Origin: Allochromatium warmingii
GTDB taxonomy: Bacteria > Pseudomonadota > Gammaproteobacteria > Chromatiales > Chromatiaceae
Reading direction: 5' to 3'
Assembly: GCF_900107145.1 (NCBI RefSeq)
Contig: NZ_FNOW01000001.1
Coordinates: 62,001 to 126,000, forward strand
Length of the DNA stretch: 64,000 nucleotides
Part shown: in pieces, positions 14,711-23,572 of the stretch
Position numbering within the stretch: position 1 is the first letter of the stretch
How the letters are laid out: every line of letters starts with the position of its first letter
The notes under the pieces: generated by a model
What the model was told of the DNA's origin: nothing
The model's database searches: none
The model's input: the letters and a program-made list of their open reading frames with translations, nothing else
Position numbers and translations under genes: made by a program

Positions 14711-16092
14711 CTCTGGCTACATGCCCGTCTGATTTGAGCTGGTTGAATGCGCCCGGGCCGCTGCTGCTCGGGGACGATGCGGGTGTGCTGTATCTGGCGC
14801 AGCGCATCGCTGACCGGGCGGCACTGTTGCGGGCGACTGGCGTGATCGCCGGTCAGATTGTCATGGCCCCCGATGCACCGGCACGCGATCTGGTGCTAAC
14901 CCTGCTGGCGCTTGCGCAATTGGGCGCGGGGGTGTTTCCGTATCGTTCAGGACGTGATCCAAGCGAATTGTTGACGCTGGCGCACCGAGCCGGCGTCGAA
15001 TGGCGCTGGGATCCTGAAACCGCGACGCTTATTCCGCTTGCCCCGCAACAAACTATTCCCGCCGCGCCGGCCGCGCTGCTGATTCAAACCAGCGGTAGCA
15101 GCGGTCAACCCCAGATTGTCATGCACAGCGCCGCTGGACTCTACGCCTCGGCCAGTCGCGTCAATGCGCGGCTTGCGGTCACAGCGGCGGCGACTTGGCT
15201 GTGCTGTCTGCGCCTTAGTCATATCGGCGGTGCGGCGATGGTGTATCGCGCCGCACTCGCTGGAGCGCGGCTACGTCTCCACGATAGCTTTGATGCCCGA
15301 ACTGTCCGGCGCGAGCTGGAATCTCATCATGTTACCCATGTCTCACTCGTCCCACCGATGCTGGCGCGGCTGCTCGATCTCGGTGATCGCGCACCGCCGA
15401 CACTGCGCGTGGCGCTGGTGGGTGGACAGGCGTTGAGTCGTCCGCTGGCGGAACGGGCGCTGGCCGCTGGCTGGCCGCTCCAGCTCACCTATGGCATGAC
15501 CGAAACCGGATCGCAGATTGCGACCAGCGGGCCGCTGACAGCGCAACCTGATGCACTGGATACCAGCTTGGCCGGTGCGCTGCTGCCGGATGTGGCGCTG
15601 GCAGCTACCGACTGTGAGGCCGACAGGCCAGCGCGTTTACGAGTACGCGGGCCGCTGCTAATGCTCGGTTACGCTAATCCTGAGCGCCGCCCCGGGCAGG
15701 GGCTAGATGCAGACGGCTGGTTTACGACGGCGGATCTCGGTTGCCTAACCGAAGCTGGGCAGTTGCGGCTACTTGGTCGCGCTGATAATCGGCGGGTAAT
15801 CGGCGGTATCAACGTATCGCTGACACAGGTAACGCAGATGGTGCAAAACGCGCCCGGTGTTGCCGATGCGCAGGTTATTGCGACCGCAGATCCGATTTGG
15901 GGACATCGTCTGACAGTTGTGTATGCGGGGACATGCGACGAGCGTGAGCTGGCGCACTGGTGCCAAACCCAGCTACACGGCCCGACCTGTCCGCGTGCGT
16001 TTGTACGACTAGAACGGCTGCCGCTGCTCGATTCCGGTAAATATGATCGGGGGCGGATGGGGGAGTTGGTGGCGCAGTTAGAATCGGGCTGA
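14701..16092 (+). CDS. menE: MenE-like o-succinylbenzoate-CoA ligase (AMP-forming)
   Basis: This ANL-family adenylating enzyme probably activates o-succinylbenzoate in menaquinone synthesis. The P-loop-like motif QTSGSSGQPQ (about 130-139), LTYGMTETGSQI and a C-terminal GRADNRRVIGGINVS with a late SGKYDRGRM lysine region are seen. At 463 residues it is the size of MenE rather than of longer fatty acyl-CoA ligases. The start is a TTG that overlaps bchJ and is not certain. No other men gene is nearby, so the substrate is inferred from family resemblance and from the knowledge that purple sulfur bacteria contain menaquinone. Confidence 0.68.
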   Translation: MVITLATCPSDLSWLNAPGPLLLGDDAGVLYLAQRIADRAALLRATGVIAGQIVMAPDAPARDLVLTLLALAQLGAGVFPYRSGRDPSELLTLAHRAGVEWRWDPETATLIPLAPQQTIPAAPAALLIQTSGSSGQPQIVMHSAAGLYASASRVNARLAVTAAATWLCCLRLSHIGGAAMVYRAALAGARLRLHDSFDARTVRRELESHHVTHVSLVPPMLARLLDLGDRAPPTLRVALVGGQALSRPLAERALAAGWPLQLTYGMTETGSQIATSGPLTAQPDALDTSLAGALLPDVALAATDCEADRPARLRVRGPLLMLGYANPERRPGQGLDADGWFTTADLGCLTEAGQLRLLGRADNRRVIGGINVSLTQVTQMVQNAPGVADAQVIATADPIWGHRLTVVYAGTCDERELAHWCQTQLHGPTCPRAFVRLERLPLLDSGKYDRGRMGELVAQLESG

Positions 16093-16275
16093 TTTTGATC
16101 GTGTTGCTAACGAGCGGGGCGCAACCGATCCACACTGCCGCTATCGCACCAAATCCGGTGCCCGCTGCAATCAAAAACATAATCAGCAGTTGATATTTGG
16201 CCGGTCATCATGCCGGGCATGACTAGGGTGCGTGTGGTGATTTGGTCAAGTCGCAGACTGGCCATGCGGCGTTAT

Positions 16276-16989
16276 TCAGCGCCGCCGGTAGATCAAATCG
16301 GCGACCGGATGCCCGAGGCGCTCGCCGCGCTGCTCGAATTTCGTCAGCGGACGATGAGCGGGACGCGGGGCATAGCGGCCGACACCAGCGGTGTTCTCAA
16401 ACCAAGCCGACGCGCCATCGAGAACCGTCAGCATCTGTTCCGCGTAGTGCGGCCAATCGGTCGCAGCATGGAAGATTCCGCCGGAACGAATCACTCGCGC
16501 CAGCAGCGCCACCAGTTCTGGGCTGAGAATGCGGCGTTTATGGTGGCGTGTTTTCGGCCAGGGATCGGGGAAAAAGAGTTGCACCGCATCCAGCGTATTT
16601 GGGGCGATCCCGTCGCGCAAGACTTCGATGGCATCCTGACGCATCACGCGCAAATTAGTCAGACCGCGCCGCTCGATTTCAAGTAATAAATGCCCGACGC
16701 CCGGACGATGCACTTCAATTCCCAGCCAATTCCGCGCCGGATCGCGCTCGGCCATTTCCGCCAATGATTCGCCATTGCCAAAACCGATTTCAAGCACCAC
16801 CGGCTGTGAATTACCGAATAGCGATGTGAAATCCAGCGCGGCAGCGGTGGGCGACCAACTCACGCCGAAATGTGGCCAGAGATCATTAAAAGCGCGTTCC
16901 TGCGCACTGGTCAATCGCCCTTCACGCAATACAAAGCTACGAATGGCGCGACGCGGGGGCGTATTAGAACCGCTATCCGAGACAATCAC
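16276..16989 (-). CDS. trmB: TrmB, tRNA (guanine-N7-)-methyltransferase
   Basis: TrmB makes m7G46 in the variable loop of tRNAs using SAM. The 237-residue protein shows VLEIGFGNGESLAEMAE (SAM motif I), NWLGIEVHRPGVG, and the signature LFFPDPWPKTRHHKRRI, ending with TKFEQRGERLGHPVADL. It converges on menE; the 183 bases between them contain no recognisable gene. Downstream of its 5' end lies the long inverted repeat at 17020-17106. Confidence 0.95.
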   Translation of the reverse strand: MIVSDSGSNTPPRRAIRSFVLREGRLTSAQERAFNDLWPHFGVSWSPTAAALDFTSLFGNSQPVVLEIGFGNGESLAEMAERDPARNWLGIEVHRPGVGHLLLEIERRGLTNLRVMRQDAIEVLRDGIAPNTLDAVQLFFPDPWPKTRHHKRRILSPELVALLARVIRSGGIFHAATDWPHYAEQMLTVLDGASAWFENTAGVGRYAPRPAHRPLTKFEQRGERLGHPVADLIYRRR

Positions 16990-17019
16990 GGGATTTCCTA
17001 AAGGGTGTGAAATACAGTA

Positions 17020-17106
17020 TTGAACCGCAAAGACGTAAAGAACACAAAGTTTTTTAAATTAAAAAAATTGAGAATCTTTGCGTTCTTTGTGTTCTTTGCG
17101 GTTCAA
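17020..17106. repeat. Long imperfect inverted repeat between trmB and thiG
   Basis: The left arm (17020-17049) begins TTGAACCGCAAAGACG and the right arm (17076-17106) ends with its complement, TCTTTGCGGTTCAA; the outer 14 bases pair perfectly and the inner part consists of repeated AAAGAACAC-like units that pair imperfectly. The loop is A/T rich. Repeats of this AACCGCAAAGACG type are scattered in many bacterial genomes. It could form a large cruciform or act as a terminator for thiG, which is read toward trmB. Confidence 0.7.
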
Positions 17107-17110
17107 GCAA

Positions 17111-17905
17111 TTAAAAAAACAACCCTTCAATCGGCGATGACGCTGATGCAAAGCGTTTAGCCGGCATTCGTCCAGCTAAAAATGCCTCACGTCCGGCTTC
17201 AATCGCTTTGCGCATCGCACTCGCCATCAGCACCGGATTTTTCGCCGCCGCAATCGCGGTATTCATTAACACGCCATCGCAGCCCAATTCCATCGCCACT
17301 GCCGCATCGGATGCGGTACCGACTCCGGCATCAACCAAAATCGGCACCTTAGCATTTTCAACAATGGTGCGAATATTCAGCGGATTGCGAATGCCTAATC
17401 CTGAACCAATCGGCGCAGCCAGCGGCATCACCGCCACGCAGCCGAGTGCTTCTAATTCACGCGCTACAATTGGGTCATCATTGGTATACACCATGACCTG
17501 AAAATCATCTTTCACCAAAATTTCAGCGGCTTTGAGCGTTGCCATCACATCCGGAAACAGCGTTTTTTCATCGCCGAGCACTTCGAGCTTGACCAGATTA
17601 TGCCCGTCGAGCAATTCACGCGCTAACCGACACGTGCGCACAGCGGTATCAACATCATAGCAACCCGCTGTATTTGGCAGAATGGTGTACCGCTCTGGCG
17701 GCAGCACATCGAGAATATTCGGCTCATCATTATTTTGACCGATATTCGTGCGCCGCACCGCAATGGTGACGATTTCCGCACCGCTGGCATCAATAGCGCG
17801 GGCGGTTTCGTCCATATCCTTATATTTACCAGTGCCGACTAATAACCGCGAGCGGTAAGTCCGACCGGCAATAACGAGGGAATCCGTCGATGATGAACTA
17901 GACAT
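17111..17905 (-). CDS. thiG: ThiG, thiazole synthase
   Basis: ThiG condenses deoxyxylulose phosphate, dehydroglycine/glycine imine and ThiS-thiocarboxylate into the thiazole phosphate of thiamin. The 264-residue TIM-barrel protein has the Schiff-base lysine K106 in [11 protein letters not shown], and the family motifs [28 protein letters not shown] and [19 protein letters not shown]. It lies 55 bases after thiS on the same strand, so the two are probably co-transcribed. Confidence 0.96.
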   Translation of the reverse strand: MSSSSSTDSLVIAGRTYRSRLLVGTGKYKDMDETARAIDASGAEIVTIAVRRTNIGQNNDEPNILDVLPPERYTILPNTAGCYDVDTAVRTCRLARELLDGHNLVKLEVLGDEKTLFPDVMATLKAAEILVKDDFQVMVYTNDDPIVARELEALGCVAVMPLAAPIGSGLGIRNPLNIRTIVENAKVPILVDAGVGTASDAAVAMELGCDGVLMNTAIAAAKNPVLMASAMRKAIEAGREAFLAGRMPAKRFASASSPIEGLFF

Positions 17906-17960
17906 AAGTATCAGCCGTTACAAACACATCAAAAAAAGCCGTCGCCTATGAATCAGCAAT

Positions 17961-18161
17961 TCAACCGCCGCCGACGGCCTGAATAATCTCCACGCGGTCG
18001 CCGCTGATTAAGTGGCATTCAGCGAAACGACTACGCGGCACCAATTCCGCATTCACCTCGACGGCAAAGCGTTGCCCAATTAAATCTAATTGAGCGATCA
18101 GATCGGCTAGGCAGAGATCGTCAGCGATCTCATGCGGTGCGCCATTCAAAAGAATGTTCAT
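17961..18161 (-). CDS. thiS: ThiS, sulfur carrier protein for thiazole synthesis
   Basis: ThiS is a ubiquitin-like carrier whose C-terminal glycine is adenylated and then thiocarboxylated to give sulfur to ThiG. The 66-residue protein starts MNILLNGAPHEI and ends IIQAVGGG, with the required GG tail. The ATG at 18161 is chosen over a longer open frame because the extra residues are unlike ThiS and that DNA overlaps a repeat-rich intergenic region. It sits directly upstream of thiG. Confidence 0.92.
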   Translation of the reverse strand: MNILLNGAPHEIADDLCLADLIAQLDLIGQRFAVEVNAELVPRSRFAECHLISGDRVEIIQAVGGG

Positions 18162-18240
18162 AAAATCAAATCGTGATTGCAGTGAACGATAAACACGGAT
18201 GCGATAAGATGAACAAGATGATTCAATCTCTATAGAATTA

Positions 18241-18286
18241 AACAAAATAAATCCTGTCAATTCTGAGCCATCCTGTTAATCCTGTC
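18241..18286 (-). repeat. Dispersed GACAGGAT-type repeat, copy 1
   Basis: Read on the minus strand, this sequence begins GACAGGATTAACAGGATG and continues with a second GACAGGATTT block. It closely matches the copy at 33262-33308. It lies between the glgC stop and thiS. Such sequences are known as scattered intergenic repeats in various proteobacteria; the function is unknown. Confidence 0.65.
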
Positions 18287-18294
18287 TTATTCAA

Positions 18295-19566
18295 TCAACG
18301 CACCTGATTCGCGTCCTGTCCGAGCATTTCTGGCGTCACTAGGGTGACACCGCCGGCGCTGACCTGAAATCCGGCGCGGCGGTCGGCTTCAGCATCGACC
18401 CCGATCTGTGTCCCTTCCGGCAAGCGGCAGTAACGGTCGAGGATCGCTTTGCGCACAATGCAGCGTCGCCCAATTTCGACATCAGGCAGGATCACTGAGT
18501 CACTGACTTGGGCATAAGAGTTCACGCGCACATTGGAAAATAGTAGCGAATGGCGCACCGTAGCCCCCGAGATGATGCAGCCACCTGACACCATTGAATC
18601 GACCGCCATGCCGCGCCGGTCATCGTCATCAAATACGAATTTAGCCGGTGGCAGTTGCTCTTGATACGTCCAGATCGGCCAGTGTTCGTCGTAGAGATTG
18701 AGCGGCGGCGTGACGCCGATTAGCTCCAAATTGGCTTCCCAAAACGCATCCAGCGTGCCGACATCGCGCCAATAGGCTTGCTCGCCGCTGCGCGGATCGC
18801 GGAAGGTGTAAGCCATGACGCGATAGAGCTTGATGACATTCGGAATAATATCCTTGCCGAAATCATGGCTCGATCCGGGCATATCCGCATCTTTGAGCAA
18901 TTGTTCAAACAAAAATCCGCGATTGAACACATAGATCCCCATTGATGCCAAGCAGCGATCCGGCTGGTCGGGGATGGTCTCGGGAGCGGCCGGTTTTTCG
19001 GCAAAGCGGCGCACGCGCCCATCGTTATCGACCGACATCACGCCAAATTCTCGCGCCCGCTCAACCTCGACTTCCAGACAGCCAACGGTCATATCTGCGC
19101 CGCTTTCGACGTGATGGGCGATCATCGCGCCATAATCCATCTTATAAATATGATCGCCAGCCAAAATCAGGATGTACTCGGGATCATGGTCGCGGATGAT
19201 GTCGAGATTCTGAAATACCGCATCGGCTGTGCCCGCGTACCACGCCGTTTCGGTCACGCGCTGTTGCGCTGGCCAGAGTTCGACAAACTCGCCGAACTCC
19301 CCGCGCAAAAATCCCCAACCCTTTTGAATATGCAAAATCAGCGAATGGGCCTTGTACTGCGTCAATACCCCGATGCGGCGAATGCCCGAATTGATGCAGT
19401 TTGACAACGGAAAGTCGATGATGCGGAACTTACCGCCAAAGGGCACCGCCGGTTTAGAGCGCCAGGCGGTGAGCTGCTTGAGACGGGAGCCGCGCCCCCC
19501 AGCCAGGATGAGCGCCAGCGTGTTACGGGTCAGGCGACTGATGAACCTGGGGTTGGTGTGGGGCAT
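18295..19566 (-). CDS. glgC: GlgC, glucose-1-phosphate adenylyltransferase
   Basis: GlgC makes ADP-glucose from glucose-1-phosphate and ATP, the regulated first step of glycogen synthesis. The 423-residue protein shows [17 protein letters not shown] (nucleotide and activator region), [32 protein letters not shown] and, near the C-terminus, a left-handed helix region with [15 protein letters not shown]. The ATG at 19566 is preferred over an upstream open frame because GGAGG lies 4 bases before it (19571-19575). It is divergent from glgB, with 93 bases between the two starts holding both promoters. Confidence 0.95.
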   Translation of the reverse strand: MPHTNPRFISRLTRNTLALILAGGRGSRLKQLTAWRSKPAVPFGGKFRIIDFPLSNCINSGIRRIGVLTQYKAHSLILHIQKGWGFLRGEFGEFVELWPAQQRVTETAWYAGTADAVFQNLDIIRDHDPEYILILAGDHIYKMDYGAMIAHHVESGADMTVGCLEVEVERAREFGVMSVDNDGRVRRFAEKPAAPETIPDQPDRCLASMGIYVFNRGFLFEQLLKDADMPGSSHDFGKDIIPNVIKLYRVMAYTFRDPRSGEQAYWRDVGTLDAFWEANLELIGVTPPLNLYDEHWPIWTYQEQLPPAKFVFDDDDRRGMAVDSMVSGGCIISGATVRHSLLFSNVRVNSYAQVSDSVILPDVEIGRRCIVRKAILDRYCRLPEGTQIGVDAEADRRAGFQVSAGGVTLVTPEMLGQDANQVR

Positions 19567-19659
19567 GATTCCTCCGGCTTCACACGACATACAAAGGATT
19601 GAGAACCGCCTTATGATACCATCCCTGCGTATTCCAATCCCCAACGGTACAGGAACGAT

Positions 19660-21954
19660 ATGGCCAACGCGACCCGCTCCGCCCCCCAGCTCCCGGACAC
19701 CTTGCAGCGCATCATCGAGGCGCGTCATCACGACCCCTTTGAGGTGCTCGGACGCCACGAGGACACCGGCCGGGCGGTCGCACGGGTGTTTTTGCCGCAA
19801 GCCGAGCGCGTGCGGTTGGTGACACCGGATGCCGCGATGGAGCGCATCGAGGGCACGGATTTCTTTACTTGGGAAGGGCCAGCGGCAGACTTACCGGCGC
19901 GTTATCAGATCGAATGGCTCGACGCCGATGGCGTGACGCACGTTCAATACGATCCCTATTGTTTCCCACCCGTGCTCGGCGATCTTGACCTGCATCTGTT
20001 CGGCGAGGGCAAGCATTGGCACATTTACCGCATTCTCGGCTCGCATCAGGTTGAAGTTGAAGGCGTGACCGGCATCCGTTTTGCCGTCTGGTCGCCGAAT
20101 GCCGAGCGCGTCAGCGTGGTCGGCGATTTCAACGCTTGGGACGGACGCGCCAACCCGATGCGCGTGCGCGGCGGTTCCGGCGTGTGGGAGCTATTTATTC
20201 CTGGGCTAGAAGCGGGCGGCTTTTATAAATACGAAATCCGCGACCGCGCCACTCATATTCATATCAAAATCGACCCCTATGCGCAGGCATTTCAAGAGCG
20301 TCCACAAACAGCCGGATTATTAGCTGTCGAAAGTGCCTTTACTTGGACAGATACCGCATGGATCACGCGCCGTGCTAAAACCAATTGGCAGCAAGCGCCG
20401 ATGTCGGTCTATGAAGTCCATCTCGGCTCTTGGCGACGCGATCCCGATGGCAATTTTCTCAATTATCGCGTGCTGGCGCATGAAATTGCCGCCTATGCTC
20501 AAGAACTCGGTTTTACTCATATCGAATTGATGCCGATTACTGAGCATCCGCTTGATGCGTCTTGGGGCTATCAATGTACCGGCTATTTTGCGCCGACTTC
20601 GCGTTTTGGCACGCCAGATGATTTGCGCTATTTTGTCGATTATTTCCACAACCTCGGTATCGGCGTCTTGCTCGATTGGGTACCAGCGCATTTTCCCAAA
20701 GATGCCTATGCGCTGGCGCGTTTTGACGGCACGGCACTCTATGAACACGCCGATCCGCGTCTTGGTGAGCATAAAGATTGGGGCACACTGATTTTCAATT
20801 TTGGGCGCAATGAAGTGCGTAACTTCTTACTCGCTAGTGCGCTCTATTGGCTGGAAGAATTTCATATCGACGGCCTGCGTGTCGATGCCGTCGCCTCGAT
20901 GCTGTATTTAGATTATTCGCGTAATGCCGGTGAATGGATTCCGAATAAATACGGCGGCAATGAAAATCTCGAAGCTGTCGATTTTATTCGGGAATTAAAC
21001 ATGGTCACCCATGAGCAATTCCCTGGCACCCTGATGATTGCTGAAGAATCAACCGCTTGGCCAGCGGTATCACGTCCGACCTATTTGGGCGGTTTAGGCT
21101 TTAGCATGAAATGGAATATGGGGTGGATGCACGATACCCTATCTTATATGCAGAAAGATCCGATTTATCGTCATTTCCATCACGATTTGCTGACATTCGG
21201 GCTACTCTACGCCTTTACTGAAAATTTCGTGCTGCCGTTTTCGCATGATGAAGTCGTTCACGGCAAAAAATCGATGCTCGATAAAATGCCCGGCGACGGT
21301 TGGCAAAAATTCGCCAGTCTGCGGCTGCTCTATACTTTCATGTTCAGCTATCCGGGCAAAAAGCTGTTATTCCAAGGCTGTGAATTTGGACAGGGCAAAG
21401 AATGGAACTTCGCCGGTCAACTCGATTGGGAGTTAATGGAACGTCCGCCCCATCAAGGCATGCATCAACTTGTCTGCGATCTCAACCGAATTTATGCTGA
21501 ATTACCGGCGCTGCATGAAGTGGATTTCGATGCCGGTGGTTTTGAATGGATCGACTGTCACGATAGTTCGCAATCCGTGCTGAGTTATATTCGCAAGGAT
21601 CGCAATGGCAAAACGCTGATTGCCGCAGTGTTTAATTTCACCCCAGTGCCGCGAACCAATTATCGCATCGGTGTGCCCGAAGCGGGCTTTTATCGTGAAG
21701 CTATTAATTCAGATGCGGAATTATACGGCGGCAGCAATGTTGGTAATCAAGGCGGTGTGATGGCCGAGCCAGTGAGTTGGATGGGGCGGCCACATTCGCT
21801 CTTGATTTCTCTGCCGCCGCTCGCTGGTTTGATTTTAGTGCATGAGCCGTTGACCGCTGCATCTGGCACAGTGACCGATGTCAGCGCCGCACCGCTCACC
21901 GCATCTGAAGCCACAACATTGGATGCCCAGGATGTCAGCGATCAGGCCGCTTGA
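19660..21954 (+). CDS. glgB: GlgB, 1,4-alpha-glucan branching enzyme
   Basis: GlgB forms alpha-1,6 branches in glycogen. The 764-residue GH13 protein has an N-terminal carbohydrate-binding region, a CBM48 region ([23 protein letters not shown]) and the catalytic barrel. The expected nucleophile is D409 ([13 protein letters not shown]) and the acid/base E462 ([10 protein letters not shown]). A C-terminal tail of about 35 residues is low in complexity. It pairs with divergent glgC, which suggests glycogen as a carbon and energy store. Its end overlaps the next small gene by 23 bases. Confidence 0.96.
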   Translation: MANATRSAPQLPDTLQRIIEARHHDPFEVLGRHEDTGRAVARVFLPQAERVRLVTPDAAMERIEGTDFFTWEGPAADLPARYQIEWLDADGVTHVQYDPYCFPPVLGDLDLHLFGEGKHWHIYRILGSHQVEVEGVTGIRFAVWSPNAERVSVVGDFNAWDGRANPMRVRGGSGVWELFIPGLEAGGFYKYEIRDRATHIHIKIDPYAQAFQERPQTAGLLAVESAFTWTDTAWITRRAKTNWQQAPMSVYEVHLGSWRRDPDGNFLNYRVLAHEIAAYAQELGFTHIELMPITEHPLDASWGYQCTGYFAPTSRFGTPDDLRYFVDYFHNLGIGVLLDWVPAHFPKDAYALARFDGTALYEHADPRLGEHKDWGTLIFNFGRNEVRNFLLASALYWLEEFHIDGLRVDAVASMLYLDYSRNAGEWIPNKYGGNENLEAVDFIRELNMVTHEQFPGTLMIAEESTAWPAVSRPTYLGGLGFSMKWNMGWMHDTLSYMQKDPIYRHFHHDLLTFGLLYAFTENFVLPFSHDEVVHGKKSMLDKMPGDGWQKFASLRLLYTFMFSYPGKKLLFQGCEFGQGKEWNFAGQLDWELMERPPHQGMHQLVCDLNRIYAELPALHEVDFDAGGFEWIDCHDSSQSVLSYIRKDRNGKTLIAAVFNFTPVPRTNYRIGVPEAGFYREAINSDAELYGGSNVGNQGGVMAEPVSWMGRPHSLLISLPPLAGLILVHEPLTAASGTVTDVSAAPLTASEATTLDAQDVSDQAA

Positions 21955-22267
21955 CGATCCAGAAACGCTGGAGCGGGCGCGGATCAATCAGGAGACCGCC
22001 CGCTTGCCGTGGCGCGAGCTGCAACGCTTGTTTGCGCAAGGGCGGGTGATTGCGGTCGCGCCAGAGCTGGATTTAGTCGAGCTGGCGCTGCGCTGTGCGC
22101 GAGATGACGCGCCGACCATTGCGGCTAATTTGGAGCAGGGACGCCTCGCGCCGGTTAGCGATGCGCAGGCGCGAGCATGGTTGGCAGCAGATGCGGAGGT
22201 GTGGGCGGTGGTGGTCAAGCCGTGGGTGTTGGTACAGCAGATGTGCCCGACATCTTCTGTCGAATAA
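21932..22267 (+). CDS. DUF2288-like small protein
   Basis: This 111-residue protein of unknown function has the stretch [20 protein letters not shown] followed by [14 protein letters not shown] and, near the end, [20 protein letters not shown], which I recall as the pattern of DUF2288 proteins. No signal peptide or membrane helix is seen. The ATG at 21932 overlaps the glgB end, so it is probably co-translated with glgB. It converges on ccmB, whose end is 10 bases away. The family call is from memory. Confidence 0.62.
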   Translation: MSAIRPLDDPETLERARINQETARLPWRELQRLFAQGRVIAVAPELDLVELALRCARDDAPTIAANLEQGRLAPVSDAQARAWLAADAEVWAVVVKPWVLVQQMCPTSSVE

Positions 22268-22277
22268 CGCTAATCTA

Positions 22278-22949
22278 TCATTCCAACGAAATCCGCAACG
22301 CCGCTGCCGCTGCCAGCGGCGCTAAAGTCAGAGCCGCGAGCAAAAACGCACTCAGTAACAGCAAATACGGTTCTGTATCAGCGAGCGCAATCCGGCTCAC
22401 CTCGACCGCCCCCGCGCCATACACCAGCACCGGAATATAGAGCGGCAAAATCAGCAGCGCGAGCAAAATCCCGCCGCCGCGCAGTCCCAATGTCAGCGCC
22501 GCACCAATCGCTCCGATCAGACTCAAAATCGGCGTGCCAAGTAACAGCGCCAGCAGCATCACCCCAATCTGTGTGTCCGAAAGATGGTACTGCATCCCGA
22601 CTAGCGGCGCGATCAGCACTAGCGGCAGCCCTGTCAGCAACCAGTGTGCGCTGATTTTCGCCAATACCAGCAGTGACAGCGGTTGCGCTGTCAAGAGCAT
22701 CTGTTCCAAAGTTCCGTCTTCATAATCGGCGGCAAATAGCCGTTCGAGTGCCAGCATCGAGGCCAGCAGCGCTGCAACCCAAACCACGCCCGGCCCCAAA
22801 ATCTGCAATACCTGACGCTCGGTGCCGACGCCCAGCGGAAACAAACTGACCACGATGATGAAAAAAAACAGCGTCGTCAGCACGTCAGTGCGCCGCCGCA
22901 GCGCCAGCAGCAGATCGCGCTTGAGCACACACCAAAACACTGCCCACAT
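22278..22949 (-). CDS. ccmB: CcmB, heme exporter membrane protein
   Basis: CcmB is the membrane subunit of the CcmAB ABC transporter of cytochrome c maturation (System I), needed to release holo-CcmE. The 223-residue protein has six hydrophobic segments and family stretches FFFIIVVSLFPLGVG and LERLFAADYEDGTLEQM. It follows ccmA by 5 bases. The usual next genes ccmC, D, E and F are not here: the sequence runs into the convergent DUF2288-like gene. Cytochromes c serve photosynthetic and sulfur-oxidation electron transfer. Confidence 0.93.
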   Translation of the reverse strand: MWAVFWCVLKRDLLLALRRRTDVLTTLFFFIIVVSLFPLGVGTERQVLQILGPGVVWVAALLASMLALERLFAADYEDGTLEQMLLTAQPLSLLVLAKISAHWLLTGLPLVLIAPLVGMQYHLSDTQIGVMLLALLLGTPILSLIGAIGAALTLGLRGGGILLALLILPLYIPVLVYGAGAVEVSRIALADTEPYLLLLSAFLLAALTLAPLAAAAALRISLE

Positions 22950-22954
22950 GCGCG

Positions 22955-23572
22955 TTAGTCTCCCAAATCGAGTCGGGCGACCTGGCCCGAGGTCAGCGGT
23001 ACAGCTTGATGGGTGGTCAGGATCGCCAACCCGCCGTCAGCGATATGCGCGGCAATCAAGCCCTGAAGCAGCGCCACAGCTTCGACATCGAGCGCGGTAA
23101 ATGGCTCATCGAGCACCCAAAGCCGAGCGCGACTGAGCATCAGTCGGGCGAGAGCGACGCGCTTTTTTTGCCCCTGCGAGAGCATCCGCGTCGGTAAATC
23201 TTCAAAACCACGCAAGCCGATACGCGCCAATGCCTGCCAGATGTCCGCCATTGCGACTGGATCGCCGTCGAGTCGCGCCGCAATCGCTAGATTTTCGAGG
23301 CCGGTCAGATCGGCTTTGATGCCGTTGAGATGGCCAAAATACAGCAGCTCACGCCGGTAGTCCTCCGCTAACTCGCGGATCGACTCGCCGCGCCAGCGGA
23401 TCTCGCCCGCTTCGGGCGTGAACAGACCGCAGAGCGTGCGCAGCAACGTGGTTTTGCCGCTGCCGTTGCGCCCGCGTACATGCAGCAGCGTCCCCGGCTC
23501 CAGCGTCAGATTGAGATTGCTGAACAAGCGCCGATCCCCGCGTCGGCATTCGAGGGCATGAATCTCAAACAT
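22955..23572 (-). CDS. ccmA: CcmA, heme exporter ATP-binding protein
   Basis: CcmA is the ATPase of the CcmAB transporter in cytochrome c biogenesis. The 205-residue protein has a Walker A motif (GRNGSGKTT), the signature LSQGQKKRVALARL and Walker B RLWVLDEPFTALD. The start at 23572 (MFEIHALECRRGDRRLF) matches the family; a longer open frame would overlap rlmKL more deeply. It overlaps the 3' end of rlmKL by 8 bases, suggesting read-through from that gene. Confidence 0.94.
   Translation of the reverse strand: MFEIHALECRRGDRRLFSNLNLTLEPGTLLHVRGRNGSGKTTLLRTLCGLFTPEAGEIRWRGESIRELAEDYRRELLYFGHLNGIKADLTGLENLAIAARLDGDPVAMADIWQALARIGLRGFEDLPTRMLSQGQKKRVALARLMLSRARLWVLDEPFTALDVEAVALLQGLIAAHIADGGLAILTTHQAVPLTSGQVARLDLGD

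Noticed and set aside
15875-16180. Minus-strand frame opening with a hydrophobic, signal-like stretch downstream of menE
   Set aside because: Most of it is antisense to menE and no continuation resembling a protein was found.
19567-19800. N-terminal extension of glgC
   Set aside because: A strong GGAGG precedes the internal ATG at 19566, and the extension would overlap glgB on the other strand.
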